A stretch of 36,894 nt of DNA from Lachnospiraceae bacterium MD329. Lineage in GTDB: Bacteria > Bacillota > Clostridia > UBA1381. The position numbers and the translations under genes are program-made. Of this stretch, positions 21,537 through 31,642 are shown one piece after another (the first letter of the stretch is position 1; each line of letters starts with the position of its first letter). The notes beneath the pieces were generated by a model that ran no database searches, had not been told where the DNA came from, and saw only the letters and a list, made by a program, of their open reading frames with translations. The DNA is taken from NCBI GenBank assembly GCA_010206265.1, contig VIQV01000032.1:1-36894 (forward strand). Direction: 5' to 3'.

Positions 21537-22788
21537 CGAATATCCTCGACAGGTTCAAGCGTATGTAGGCATTAACGGCGTTAATGTTTGGGGCGATATA
21601 AAAGATTATGTACGGGAGCTGACATATACCGATGCAGTAAGCGGCGAAACCGACAGTTTTGATATTTTAGTGCACGATATTGGGGATCATTGGCTTAATG
21701 ATTGGCTGATAGATAAAGGCACATTATTAGACGCGAAAATTCTACTTAAAAATTGGGAACACGAGGGCGACGACAAGTGGACAGATTGCGGAGAATTTTT
21801 ATGTGATAGTTTGAGCGTAAAAGGTTTTCCAATTGATATAACAATAAAAAGTTTAGCGTTGCCTGTACAGGGAACAAAAAACACAAAAAAATGGGAAAAT
21901 ATAACCATTTCAGCTATTGCACAGGATATTTGCAATCATTTAGGTGTTGAACTTGCATATTACGCCGATGATTTAAAACTAAAATCAAAACAGCAAAGTC
22001 AGCAAACGGATATTAACTTTCTTTACTCACTATGTAGCGAATACGGTTTCGGAATGAAAGTATATCGTCACAAGATAGTGATTTTTGACCTTGCGGCAAA
22101 TGACGAGGTTTTACCGTCAGTAACATATATGTTACCTGACATCATAGATGATAATGGCTTTTCTCTTGAAGATAACGAGGAGGGGACATATACAGGCGTT
22201 AAGGCAACCTATAAAGTCGAAGGTAGCGACAACTCGAAAACATATACGCTTGGTACATCCGAAAGAATGATACCGCTTGAAAACGCCGGATCGTCTTTAA
22301 AAGAAGCGGGAATCAAAGCAAAAGCCGCTTTATACAAAGCAAACATTGCGGCGGTAAAACTCAAATTTACAACAACACAGGGAATACCGTTTTACAGCGG
22401 GAAGAATTATTATTTTTACGGTATCGGCAAATATAGCGGAGCGTATGGAGTTGAAAGAGTTATACACACTATCAGCGAAACAGGCGGTTATAGTGTATCA
22501 GTTGAAGCACACGCAATCGCACTTGAAAAAGATAGAAAACCCGAAGCGGCGGCGGTAAATCAGCAATCGGGCGCGGCTACACAGGGTAAAAAAATAGAAC
22601 TGTCGGGGTGTCCGCTGTATATTTCATCGGACGCAACAAGCCCTGTAAAGTATGTTTCCGGCACATACTACCTGTACGACGGAAAGGACTTTAACGGCAG
22701 ATACAGAGTAACGAGTAATATTAACGATGTAGGACAAACGCCTGTCGGAAATCACGTTGACGGCTACATTGATAGTAAATACGCATAA
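21529..22788 (+). CDS. tail hub protein, late control D family
   Basis: A 419-aa protein of the phage late control D / baseplate hub (gp27-like) family: SFDILVHDIGDHWLND near residue 43, ITISAIAQDICNHLGVEL (about 124-141), INFLYSLCSEYGFGMKVYRHKIVIFD. The C-terminal ~65 residues (YYLYDGKDFNGRYRVT, then VDGYID) form a separate small beta domain, possibly SH3-like. It forms the central hub under the tail tube. The start overlaps gene X; GGAGG lies upstream. Confidence 0.88.
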   Translation: MNSEYPRQVQAYVGINGVNVWGDIKDYVRELTYTDAVSGETDSFDILVHDIGDHWLNDWLIDKGTLLDAKILLKNWEHEGDDKWTDCGEFLCDSLSVKGFPIDITIKSLALPVQGTKNTKKWENITISAIAQDICNHLGVELAYYADDLKLKSKQQSQQTDINFLYSLCSEYGFGMKVYRHKIVIFDLAANDEVLPSVTYMLPDIIDDNGFSLEDNEEGTYTGVKATYKVEGSDNSKTYTLGTSERMIPLENAGSSLKEAGIKAKAALYKANIAAVKLKFTTTQGIPFYSGKNYYFYGIGKYSGAYGVERVIHTISETGGYSVSVEAHAIALEKDRKPEAAAVNQQSGAATQGKKIELSGCPLYISSDATSPVKYVSGTYYLYDGKDFNGRYRVTSNINDVGQTPVGNHVDGYIDSKYA

Positions 22789-22803
22789 AGGAGCGTCAAG
22801 GAT

Positions 22804-24264
22804 ATGGGAATATTAAAATACATTGCGCCGAAATGGGCGTATAAGCGTCAAGCATACCGACAAGCGTATGAACTGTCGCGAAATTATGACGCGGGAACAT
22901 TTGACAGACAAAACCGAAATTGGCGGGCGCATAATGAAAGCGCGGAGCTAACCGACAGAGATTACCGCGATGTAATACGGGCGCGAAGCCGTGATTTAGA
23001 GCGTAACAGCGATTTAATGAACGCACAAATCCACCCGTGGACAAGAAATGTAGTCGGTAAAGGTTTTGAGCTTGAGGCAATGTCGGACGATCAGATTTTC
23101 AATGATGAAATAGAAAAGCTATGGCGTAAGTGGTGTAAAAAAGATAATTGCGACGTTACAGGTTCACAATCATTTTGGGAAATGGCACGAATGGCAGTCA
23201 GACGAAAAAGAGTTGACGGCGGAATACTTTTCATCAAATGTTATACGCCGGGCGGCGTAACGCCGTTTAAACTGCAAGCATTAGAGGTTGACGAGCTTGA
23301 CACGGTGCATATTGCCCCGAAATACGAGGGTAATAAGGTTGTCGGCGGTATCGAATATAATTCGTATAATTTCGCTGTCGGATATTGGGTACGCGAATAC
23401 GACATACAGGGATATTTAAGAGCGGACAGCCGATTTATTGAAAGAAAAAATATTATATTTTATTTTTCAAAGGATCGTCCGTCGCAAATTCGCGAAATGC
23501 CCGAAATGGCTTCAACACTGACGCGAATAAAAGAAGTAAACGGATATATTGAGGCGGCGACAATTAAAGAACGAATTGCGGCGTGTTTGTCGGTATTTAT
23601 CAAAAATATGTTGCCCGCACCGATAGTCGGACGAAATCCGGCAGACGGTAAGCCTCGCGATTACAAGGAATTAAAATTATCGCCGGGAATGGTAACTCAA
23701 TTAAATCAAGGCGACGAGGTGGAAGTTGTAAACCCCGGAACAAGTGCAACAAACGGAAATGAGTTTATAAAAACAATGTCGCGCATTATTTCGGCGGGAC
23801 AGGGTGTGAGCTATGAAGCGACAAGCCGTGATTTAACACAGGCTAATTACTCGTCCGCACGTCAAGCCACTATTGAAGATGAAGAAACATTTATACCCGA
23901 ACAACAGAAATTAAAAGATGAATTTCTCGACGAAGCATACGAAACATTTGTAATATCCGCTGTTTTATCGGGCGCGGTTGAATGTCCCGATTTTTGGAAA
24001 AGAAAAGACGAATATTTGGCGCACAAGTGGAACAGAAAACCGAAAAAATGGATTGATCCGCAAAAAGAGGCTAATGCAAACAAGACGGCTTTAGCGACAG
24101 GACAAAAGACGTTGCCTGTTTTATGGGCGGAGGACGGACGCGATTACAAGGAAGTTATGGACGAAATGAAAAAGGTTCAGGACTATGCAAAGGAAATCGG
24201 CTTAAAAAGCGATTTAGTATATTTGACGGGAGGTGAGGACAATGCAGGACAACAAAAGATTTGA
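22804..24264 (+). CDS. portal protein, lambda family
   Basis: A 486-aa protein of the lambda-type portal family: ARSRDLERNSDLMNAQIHPW (about 59-78) with the conserved RARDLVRNNPLA-like motif, SFWEMARMAVRRKRVDGGIL, QREMPEMAST-like segment, and the ASSARQATIEDEETF-like region. It forms the dodecameric ring through which DNA enters. Overlaps the protease start. Confidence 0.93.
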   Translation: MGILKYIAPKWAYKRQAYRQAYELSRNYDAGTFDRQNRNWRAHNESAELTDRDYRDVIRARSRDLERNSDLMNAQIHPWTRNVVGKGFELEAMSDDQIFNDEIEKLWRKWCKKDNCDVTGSQSFWEMARMAVRRKRVDGGILFIKCYTPGGVTPFKLQALEVDELDTVHIAPKYEGNKVVGGIEYNSYNFAVGYWVREYDIQGYLRADSRFIERKNIIFYFSKDRPSQIREMPEMASTLTRIKEVNGYIEAATIKERIAACLSVFIKNMLPAPIVGRNPADGKPRDYKELKLSPGMVTQLNQGDEVEVVNPGTSATNGNEFIKTMSRIISAGQGVSYEATSRDLTQANYSSARQATIEDEETFIPEQQKLKDEFLDEAYETFVISAVLSGAVECPDFWKRKDEYLAHKWNRKPKKWIDPQKEANANKTALATGQKTLPVLWAEDGRDYKEVMDEMKKVQDYAKEIGLKSDLVYLTGGEDNAGQQKI

Positions 24265-24838
24265 GGGTATGCAAAAACGCGCCTTTGAAGTTGAAGCGGA
24301 CGGCATACGGCTTATTGACGAGGAAAAAAGAATAGTTGAGTTGTCATTTTCAAGCGAAACACCTGTAAAAAGGTATGGCGCAAGCGAAATTTTATCGCAT
24401 AAAAAAAGTGCCGTAATGCTTGAACGTATCAACACAACGGGCTGTTTATTGTTTAACCATAACCGCGATAAGGTTGTAGGAAAAATAATAAAGGCAAAAA
24501 TCGAAAATAAAAGAGGTGTCGCCCGCGTGCAGTTTGACACCGACGAGGAAAGCGAAATCATTTATAACAAAGTTAAAAATGAAACTTTGCGCGGCGTTTC
24601 TGTCGGTTATTGCATACACGAGTATTCTCGTGAAGTTACGGGCAAAGGTGAAGAATTACAAGTTACCTACACGGTGACGCTATGGGAGCCGTTAGAAATA
24701 TCTATTGTTTCCGTTCCGGCGGATATATCTGTCGGCGTGGGTAGAAGCGTAGAGGAAAATGAAACGCGCGGCGTTTCAAACGTGTTCGAGTATCAACTCA
24801 AACTAAATCAAAATAGACAAAAAATGAACTTTCAATAA
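24242..24838 (+). CDS. HK97-type prohead protease
   Basis: A 198-aa serine protease of the HK97 gp4/herpesvirus assemblin fold: CLLFNHNRDKVVGK supplies the catalytic His, TLRGVSVGYCIHEY the catalytic Ser, and EPLEISIVSVPAD the conserved third region. It removes the capsid N-terminal scaffold domain. Start at ATG 24242 fits GGGAGGTG with 6-7 bases spacing; a GTG at 24233 is the alternative. Overlaps the portal gene by 23 bases. Confidence 0.9.
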   Translation: MQDNKRFEGMQKRAFEVEADGIRLIDEEKRIVELSFSSETPVKRYGASEILSHKKSAVMLERINTTGCLLFNHNRDKVVGKIIKAKIENKRGVARVQFDTDEESEIIYNKVKNETLRGVSVGYCIHEYSREVTGKGEELQVTYTVTLWEPLEISIVSVPADISVGVGRSVEENETRGVSNVFEYQLKLNQNRQKMNFQ

Positions 24839-24855
24839 GGAGGTACACACAAACA

Positions 24856-26403
24856 ATGAAAAAGATGTTAGAAAAAGCACTTGCAAGACAGCAGGAGTTA
24901 ATATCAACCGCAAAAGCGGAACAGCGCGAACTGTCGGAGGCGGAACAGCGCGAACTTGACACATTACAGGGTGTAATTGACGACATAAACGCGCGTGAAA
25001 ACAACAACGACGGCGACGGCGCACGCGGAGCGGACGAGGGTAACAATGACGGCGGCACGCCCGAACAGACACCCCCAGCAGAGCCGACAGGCGGCGCACG
25101 CGGCGCGGAGGGTTATTCGCCCGAAATAGCGTCCGAGATAATGACAATGTGCCGTACATTCGGCTTAGAGCCGGACACCTATGTTAGAGAGTACACGACC
25201 GTTGAGGCGGCGCGCGCGGCTATAATGGACGAACTTATGAAGCGCAATCAGCCCGTAGGCGGACGCGTTGAAACTATCGCTGACGAAAACGATAAATTTC
25301 GTAACGCGGCGACTGACGGTATCTTGTTAAGGCAGGGAATAAACATCGCAAATCCCGCTGACGGCGCAAACGGTTTCAGAGCGTTATCTATTCGCGAAAT
25401 TGCGATTGACACTTTGGAGCGTGAAGCACCGGGCGAAGATTACAGGCATATGGACAGCACACAGCTTTATGATAAGCTCGCAAGAGGATTTTACAACCCT
25501 ACATCGGCGTTTCCCGCTATTCTTGATAGTGTAGTACAAAAGTCTTATATTGAGGGCTTAAAGAAAACTCGCACGCAGTATGAGAAATGGACGGGCGAGG
25601 GAACACTGACAGACTTTAAGGAAAGCAAAAACCACGAATACATAATGTCATTAGGTGGAACACTTGCGGAAATTCCCGAAAACGGCGAACTTCCGGCATA
25701 TAAGCCTCTTGACGTGGCTATGCCTACACGCAAGTTAAAGACATACGGCAGACAGTTTACAATGACAAGAGAGGCGTTTATAAATGACGATATTGGTTTG
25801 ATTACAACAATGCCGCAGAGATACGCCGCAATGTCAGCAAACACGCAGAATGAATTGATATATTCAATAATTTTGAAGAATAAAACCATTTTTGACGACA
25901 AGCCTTTATTTGACGCAACGCGCGGCAATACGTTGAAAACAGGTACAAATATCAATCTTAAAGCCCTTGAAACTATGATATATATGCTCGGTATGCAGAA
26001 AGACGCGGCGGGCAATCAGTTACAGCTTATGCCGGACTTCTTCCTTGTTCCACTTGGTATGGGTACGCCGTTACTTCAGATATTGTCGTCGCCGACAATT
26101 CATACGGCAGATAACACACAGGCATACAATCCGTATACACATATGAACTTTGAAGTAATTGAGGACGTAACCATAAACGCTATGACAAAACCGGGCGACG
26201 CATTGCCGTGGTTTATGGGCGTTAAGTACGAGGGAATACAGCGTGATTATCTGAACGGACAAAAAGAGCCGAACATTAAGAGAGGCGAAGTGCCGGGCAA
26301 ACTCGGTTTGGCGTGGGATATTTACCACGATTTCGGTGTGGGGGTAAAACACCCGCAGACAATCATACGCAATCCGGGCGTTGTACTGTCGCTTGGCGAA
26401 TAA
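24856..26403 (+). CDS. major capsid protein, HK97 fold
   Basis: A 515-aa protein. The first ~100 residues are a charged coiled coil and Gly/Ala/Asp-rich linker, the delta/scaffold domain expected to be cut off by the adjacent protease. The rest carries HK97-fold features (LGGTLAEIPENGELP E-loop/P-domain region, KTYGRQFTMTREAFINDDIGLI, GNQLQLMPDFFLVPLGM). AAGGAGG precedes the ATG. Confidence 0.92.
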   Translation: MKKMLEKALARQQELISTAKAEQRELSEAEQRELDTLQGVIDDINARENNNDGDGARGADEGNNDGGTPEQTPPAEPTGGARGAEGYSPEIASEIMTMCRTFGLEPDTYVREYTTVEAARAAIMDELMKRNQPVGGRVETIADENDKFRNAATDGILLRQGINIANPADGANGFRALSIREIAIDTLEREAPGEDYRHMDSTQLYDKLARGFYNPTSAFPAILDSVVQKSYIEGLKKTRTQYEKWTGEGTLTDFKESKNHEYIMSLGGTLAEIPENGELPAYKPLDVAMPTRKLKTYGRQFTMTREAFINDDIGLITTMPQRYAAMSANTQNELIYSIILKNKTIFDDKPLFDATRGNTLKTGTNINLKALETMIYMLGMQKDAAGNQLQLMPDFFLVPLGMGTPLLQILSSPTIHTADNTQAYNPYTHMNFEVIEDVTINAMTKPGDALPWFMGVKYEGIQRDYLNGQKEPNIKRGEVPGKLGLAWDIYHDFGVGVKHPQTIIRNPGVVLSLGE

Positions 26404-26406
26404 TCA

Positions 26407-26796
26407 ATGATCGGTTATTGGGGATATTTGCAGTTTGAAACAAACGACGATTGGCTACAATACCCCGAAAAGATTGAAAGAACGGTCAAGGGGCGTTGGA
26501 AAACAGTATACCCCGCAGACGGCGGCAGACCGCGACGGATATTTCAAGGTGCAGACGTTGGTACAATTACATTTACAATGCACTTAGATCAGCGATTTAA
26601 CAGCAATATCCGCGATTTATTGGCGCAGATTACTATATGGGTAAACACGGGCTATGCACAAGAATTAGTAATAGGTACAAAGCCATTTGGTTGGAATAAG
26701 TGGGTATGTGTTAAAGCGGTTGAGAAATTCCGCGATGTACTGCACCACGGTGTAATTATGGCGGCGGACGTTGAAGTGACGTTGGAGGAATACTAA
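26407..26796 (+). CDS. tail protein U (gpU family)
   Basis: A 129-aa protein matching P2 gpU: MIGYWGYLQFET at the start, RWKTVYPADGGRP, FQGADVGTITFTMHL, the NTGYAQELVIGTKPFGWNKW region and a VTLEEY end. It sits at the tail tube end near the hub. It follows the capsid gene after only 3 bases, and no ribosome site other than capsid-end translation (CTTGGCGAA) is visible, so coupling is likely. Confidence 0.78.
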   Translation: MIGYWGYLQFETNDDWLQYPEKIERTVKGRWKTVYPADGGRPRRIFQGADVGTITFTMHLDQRFNSNIRDLLAQITIWVNTGYAQELVIGTKPFGWNKWVCVKAVEKFRDVLHHGVIMAADVEVTLEEY

Positions 26797-27084
26797 ATGT
26801 TAGATGTTGATGTAACTGTTTCAGACAGCAGATTTAAAGAGCACGAGGCAAACACCCTTAAACAGAATATTATATTTTTTTGTACCACACCGAAAGGGAG
26901 TTTGCCACAAATGCGCGGTTATGGCTTAGATTTTACAATTCTTGACGAGCCGTTTTCGACACTTAGAATGAAAGCGACGGTTGATATTATATCGGGCGTT
27001 CGTGATTATTACGGTGTACAAATCAACGACATAAAAGTTACGGCGGACGAAAACGGCAAAACAAAAATAAAAATTATAATTTAG
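26797..27084 (+). CDS. baseplate wedge protein, gpW/gp25 family
   Basis: A 95-aa protein of the T4 gp25 / P2 gpW family: a NIIFFCTTPKGSLPQMRGYGLDFTILDEP-type core (about 25-53; KGSLPQMRGYGLDF) and a C-terminal beta pair (INDIKVTADENGKTKIKI). It joins baseplate wedges to the hub. Begins directly at the previous stop, with GGAGG upstream. Confidence 0.85.
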   Translation: MLDVDVTVSDSRFKEHEANTLKQNIIFFCTTPKGSLPQMRGYGLDFTILDEPFSTLRMKATVDIISGVRDYYGVQINDIKVTADENGKTKIKIII

Positions 27085-27096
27085 GAGGAATGCACA

Positions 27097-27423
27097 ATGA
27101 AAGCAGAGTTTAGGCAGAAAGGCGAAATGCTTAACTATATAAATCCGACAGATGATTTTGCAGAAGCGGGAACGCTTGTTATTTTCGGTGATATTTGCGG
27201 TATAACCGCGACAGATATTGCGCCGGGACAGCTTGGAACAATAGCAACAACGGGCGTATGGCAAATGCCGAAAGATACAGCGGAGATTACAGGCGGCGCA
27301 AAAGTCTATTACGATGAAGCAAACGATGTTGTAAACACAACGGAAAGCGATATTTTTGTCGGAATAGCAATAGAGGACGCAGACGCAACGGCTTCAACGG
27401 TTGCTGTTCGCTTGAATGGTTAA
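27097..27423 (+). CDS. capsid cement / DUF2190 family protein
   Basis: A 108-aa small beta-rich protein: MLNYINPTDDFAEAGTLVIF, then IAPGQLGTIATTGVWQMPK and IFVGIAIEDADATASTVAVRL, the pattern of DUF2190 proteins that decorate or stabilise HK97-type capsids. GGAGGAAT precedes the ATG. Confidence 0.82.
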   Translation: MKAEFRQKGEMLNYINPTDDFAEAGTLVIFGDICGITATDIAPGQLGTIATTGVWQMPKDTAEITGGAKVYYDEANDVVNTTESDIFVGIAIEDADATASTVAVRLNG

Positions 27424-27760
27424 GACTATGACGTTCAAGGAAACGTTGCAGAAAGATATAAAAAATGTCTTTCTCAATCTTGACGAATTTGCGGAAATGC
27501 ACGATTTAAACGGCTATAAGGTTGCGGCGGTGATTGATGATGATTTTCTTGATGAAATAACATTAAAAATCAATGACGAGCCGCAACGTAAAGCCCCCGG
27601 ACTTTTCGGCGGTACGATTGCGATATATGTTGCAAAGTCTGATTTTGGCAAGCTAAAGCCCGGACGCGCTTTAGAGGTTGACGGAAAATTACACAAAGTA
27701 ATGTCAACATCAGAGCAAGACGGAATGTTAAAAATCGTAGCAACAAGAACAGGCGGCTAA
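27416..27760 (+). CDS. head-tail joining protein (FII-attachment-like)
   Basis: A 114-aa protein with EFAEMHDLNGYKVAAVIDDD, LFGGTIAIYVAKSDFGKLKP and a DGKLHKVMSTSEQDGMLKI end, resembling lambda FII / phage attachment proteins that close the head-tail joint. No clear ribosome site; it overlaps the previous stop, so coupled. ATG 27428 is an alternative start. Confidence 0.6.
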   Translation: MVKTMTFKETLQKDIKNVFLNLDEFAEMHDLNGYKVAAVIDDDFLDEITLKINDEPQRKAPGLFGGTIAIYVAKSDFGKLKPGRALEVDGKLHKVMSTSEQDGMLKIVATRTGG

Positions 27761-27761
27761 A

Positions 27762-28315
27762 ATGAATGTTGAAATTTTAATTGAAGTAGACGAGGCGTTA
27801 AGTTATGCGCGTAAGCATTTAGGCGATATGCAGAAAAAAGCCCCTCTTGCAGTAAGAAACGCGATAAATAAAACGGCGCGTGAAGCTAAAAAACAAGATG
27901 AACGCGTTACAAAGCAGACTTACACGGCAAAAGGTGATATAAACGCTTTACAATTTACTAAAGCCACAACAGGAAACTTAACGGCGATATTAAAGGATAA
28001 AGGCGCGAATATATCAATGTCGCATTTTACGCATTATTCGGGTAAACGCGGCGTGTCTGCAATAATCAACACAAAGCGCGGACGTAAGAAAATAAGCAAA
28101 TACGGAAATAAGGCGTTTATGTCCTTTAACTTACGAAATGGAGGTAACGGTATTATGGTAAGGACGGGTGCGGCGCGTTTGCCGCTTGAAAAAGTAGCGT
28201 CTATTTCATCGCCTGTTATGCACGGTAACGACGGAACGTGGGGAACGATTGAAGATGATATACGGACAAAACTGTATGAAAATCTTAACAAGGAAATTGA
28301 AAGGATATTGAGCAA

Positions 28316-28319
<4 letters not shown>
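27762..28319 (+). CDS. minor tail protein Z-like
   Basis: A 185-aa basic protein resembling lambda minor tail protein Z (prophage tail Z family): KKAPLAVRNAINKTAREAKK near residues 24-43, a central beta region with FTHYSGKRGVSAI, then KAFMSFNLRNGGNGIMVRTG and a helical tail. Z-type proteins act in tail length completion. ATGA overlap with the next gene. Confidence 0.72.
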
Positions 28320-29094
<775 letters not shown>

Positions 29095-29099
29095 AAACA

Positions 29100-29636
29100 A
29101 TGGCTAAAAATGTGAAAACGGCTATCGGGATAAGTGGAACGGGCAATCTTGACCGTAAACAGCTTGAAAGTATGAAAGTTGCAGATCTGAAGCAGTTAGC
29201 CGCTGATATGGGCGTTGACATAGCGGGCGACGCAAAAAAAGAAAATATTATCAACGCACTTGCCGCTGTCAAAGTTGATACAGACGCGGCGGCTATGCAA
29301 ATAAGCGAAACAGCCGCGACAGCCGGGGCGAAAGTCGGACAGAACGACAACGCTCCGGCGGCGGAAAACCAAACGCCGACAACACCCGCGACGTTGGAAA
29401 TAACGCCGACGGTAAGAAAAAGAATATATGTTGGTGCAAGTGTACCGGGATATAAAACGAGCACTGTTTTTGAGGGCGAAGAAATCCCCGACGTGCTTAA
29501 CGTAGATTTTGTACGCGATTTGTGTATCGACGTATCAAAAGTCGGCGAATTTTACAAGAAAAAAGCTGTTACCGACAGCCGCGAGGCGTTTTGCTATCGT
29601 AAGTCGGTAGAATATGCAAACAGTTTAAAGGAATAA
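29100..29636 (+). CDS. HeH/LEM-like domain protein of the late operon
   Basis: A 178-aa protein. Residues about 20-55 (ESMKVADLKQLAADMGVDI, then KKENIINAL) form a SAP/HeH/LEM-like helix-extended-helix motif that often binds DNA. A Thr/Pro/Ala-rich linker follows, and a C-terminal domain (ITPTVRKRIYVGASVPGYKT onward) may bind a virion protein. Position before the sheath suggests a head or neck component. Exact family not recognised. Confidence 0.55.
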   Translation: MAKNVKTAIGISGTGNLDRKQLESMKVADLKQLAADMGVDIAGDAKKENIINALAAVKVDTDAAAMQISETAATAGAKVGQNDNAPAAENQTPTTPATLEITPTVRKRIYVGASVPGYKTSTVFEGEEIPDVLNVDFVRDLCIDVSKVGEFYKKKAVTDSREAFCYRKSVEYANSLKE

Positions 29637-29651
29637 GGAGGAACAAACGAA

Positions 29652-31085
29652 ATGTCTAAATATTTACACGGAGTTTATCCGCATACAGGCGATACCCCAA
29701 TGAACGATGATAGCACGGTTGCGTTTGCACAGGTTGTAATTGGAACAGCCCCCGTTCATATGGTAGAAAATCCGTCGGCGGCGGTAAACGTGCCAATTTT
29801 ATGTGAGAGTTTGCCGGATTGTAAAAACAAGCTCGGTTACTCGACGGATTTTGAAAATTACACAGCTTGTCAATCAATGTTTACAAACTTTGTATTGAAG
29901 AAAAACGCACCTGTTGTATTTATCAATGTTCTTGATCCCACAAAGCACAAAAAAGCGGCGGAGGAAAAGGAATATACGATAAAGGACAATGCTATTACAA
30001 TAACTGATGGTGTTATTGTATCGTCGCTTAAAATAACAAAAAATACTGAAACAATGAGTACGGACGAATACGTTACAGAATGGGTTGACGGTAAACTTGT
30101 AATCAATTTTGTAGGCGAACAGACGGGTGAAGTAACAATCGGATATGATGTTGTTGATCCGTCGGCGGTTACGAAAGATGATATTATCGGCTCATATGAT
30201 CCGAGAACCGAAAAGCGCACGGGCGCGGAGCTTATAAAAGATGTATTCCCGAAATGCGGAGTTACGCCGCTTCTTACACTTGCGCCGGGTTGGACAACAG
30301 ATGATGAAGTCGGCGCGGTACTTATGGGGAAAACAGAGGAAATAAACGGCTGTTACTATGCAATGACATTGTTTGATCTTGATACAACAAAAGCAAAAAC
30401 AAGAGCTGACGCAATCAAGGAAAAGAAAGCAAGAACAATGAATGAAAATTGTTTTGCACTTTTTCCGATGATTAAAAAGAATGGTTACATAATCAGTTAT
30501 TCGGCATATCTTGCCGCACAGATTATGGAACAGGCGGCGGAAACAGACGGAATTACTTGTAAATCACCGTCAAACAAGGCAATGAATATTGACGATTGTG
30601 TTCTTGCCGACGGAACAAGCGTTTTTTACGATCAAGAGGACGGAAACGAACTAAACGCGGCGGGAATTGTAACAATCATTTCCCGTAACGGTTGGTATTC
30701 TTGGGGCAACAATACGGCGGCATATCCCGCAACAACCGATCCTGTTAAGCGTTGGATAATGACGCGATTAGCGTTTATGTGGATTGAAAACGATTATACA
30801 AATACCGTTGCACCACAGATTGATGATGATCTTAACAAGGATAAGATTATTGACAATGCAACAACGTCATACAACATAAAACTTGCGTCCTTTGCGGCGG
30901 CGGGTTATATAATCAGCGGTAAAATTTCATACACAGCCGCCGATAATAATGTAAATTCAATTGCAAACGGGAAATTCAAGGTAAAGACACTTCTTGCCGC
31001 AAATGTGCCGGGTGAAGTAATTGAAAATGAATTTATGTTTGATTTAGACGCTTTAATTGAAGCAGTAACGGGAGGTGCTAACTAA
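29652..31085 (+). CDS. contractile tail sheath protein
   Basis: A 477-aa sheath protein (P2 FI-like family): VVIGTAPVHM near residue 29, CESLPDCKNKLGYS, FVLKKNAPVVFINVLDP (about 81-97), and the C-terminal WIMTRLAFMWIENDYT / GYIISGKISYT region. It contracts on infection. Its presence defines a myovirus-type tail. AAGGAGGAA precedes the ATG; its stop overlaps the tube gene start. Confidence 0.95.
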   Translation: MSKYLHGVYPHTGDTPMNDDSTVAFAQVVIGTAPVHMVENPSAAVNVPILCESLPDCKNKLGYSTDFENYTACQSMFTNFVLKKNAPVVFINVLDPTKHKKAAEEKEYTIKDNAITITDGVIVSSLKITKNTETMSTDEYVTEWVDGKLVINFVGEQTGEVTIGYDVVDPSAVTKDDIIGSYDPRTEKRTGAELIKDVFPKCGVTPLLTLAPGWTTDDEVGAVLMGKTEEINGCYYAMTLFDLDTTKAKTRADAIKEKKARTMNENCFALFPMIKKNGYIISYSAYLAAQIMEQAAETDGITCKSPSNKAMNIDDCVLADGTSVFYDQEDGNELNAAGIVTIISRNGWYSWGNNTAAYPATTDPVKRWIMTRLAFMWIENDYTNTVAPQIDDDLNKDKIIDNATTSYNIKLASFAAAGYIISGKISYTAADNNVNSIANGKFKVKTLLAANVPGEVIENEFMFDLDALIEAVTGGAN

Positions 31086-31597
31086 TGCCAGAAATACCAT
31101 CACAAGTAATGGACTTCCGCGTATATAACGAAGCTAAACGAGTAATAGGCGCAGGCGCGGAAATTACACTACCCACAATAAAACCAAAAACATATACGGC
31201 TGATCTTCCGGCGGGTGAATTGGATTTACCGTCTATGAGAACAGAAAACTTTGAACTTGAAATACCGTTTACCGTTTTCGACAAAGAAGCGGGCGAAATG
31301 GTAAGTCTTAATAACGTAACTACGGTTACAATAAGAAGCAGTGTGCAAAAAACCAATACGGAAACACATAATTTCAAGTATTCAGGTCTTAAAGTTACAG
31401 CGAAAGGTTTTGCAAAAGAGGTTGCGCTCGGAACTTTGAAACGTAGCGACAAAATGGATAGTAAAATTACTATGACACTAACCTACATTAAGATCGAGGA
31501 CGGCGACGGTTATGTATTTGCTGAAATCGACAAGCTGAACGGCACTTACATAATCAATGGCGAGGACGTAAGAGCGGGAATAGATAAATACTTATAA
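31085..31597 (+). CDS. major tail tube protein (FII family)
   Basis: A 170-aa protein of the P2 FII tube family: VYNEAKRVIGAGAEITLPT (about 13-31), PAGELDLPSMRTENFELEIPF, and a C-terminal KIEDGDGYVFAEIDKLNG. It forms the inner tube. GGGAGGTG precedes the ATG; the pair sheath-tube is translationally linked. Directly followed by the tape measure gene, with no chaperone gene between. Confidence 0.92.
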   Translation: MPEIPSQVMDFRVYNEAKRVIGAGAEITLPTIKPKTYTADLPAGELDLPSMRTENFELEIPFTVFDKEAGEMVSLNNVTTVTIRSSVQKTNTETHNFKYSGLKVTAKGFAKEVALGTLKRSDKMDSKITMTLTYIKIEDGDGYVFAEIDKLNGTYIINGEDVRAGIDKYL

Positions 31598-31642
31598 TTC
31601 AACGACGACTAACCGACGGGCGCGGCACGGAGGTTTCGACAA

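Noticed and set aside
24803..25159. Minus-strand frames opposite the capsid gene start
   Set aside because: Shadows of the repetitive Ala/Glu/Arg codons of the capsid scaffold domain.
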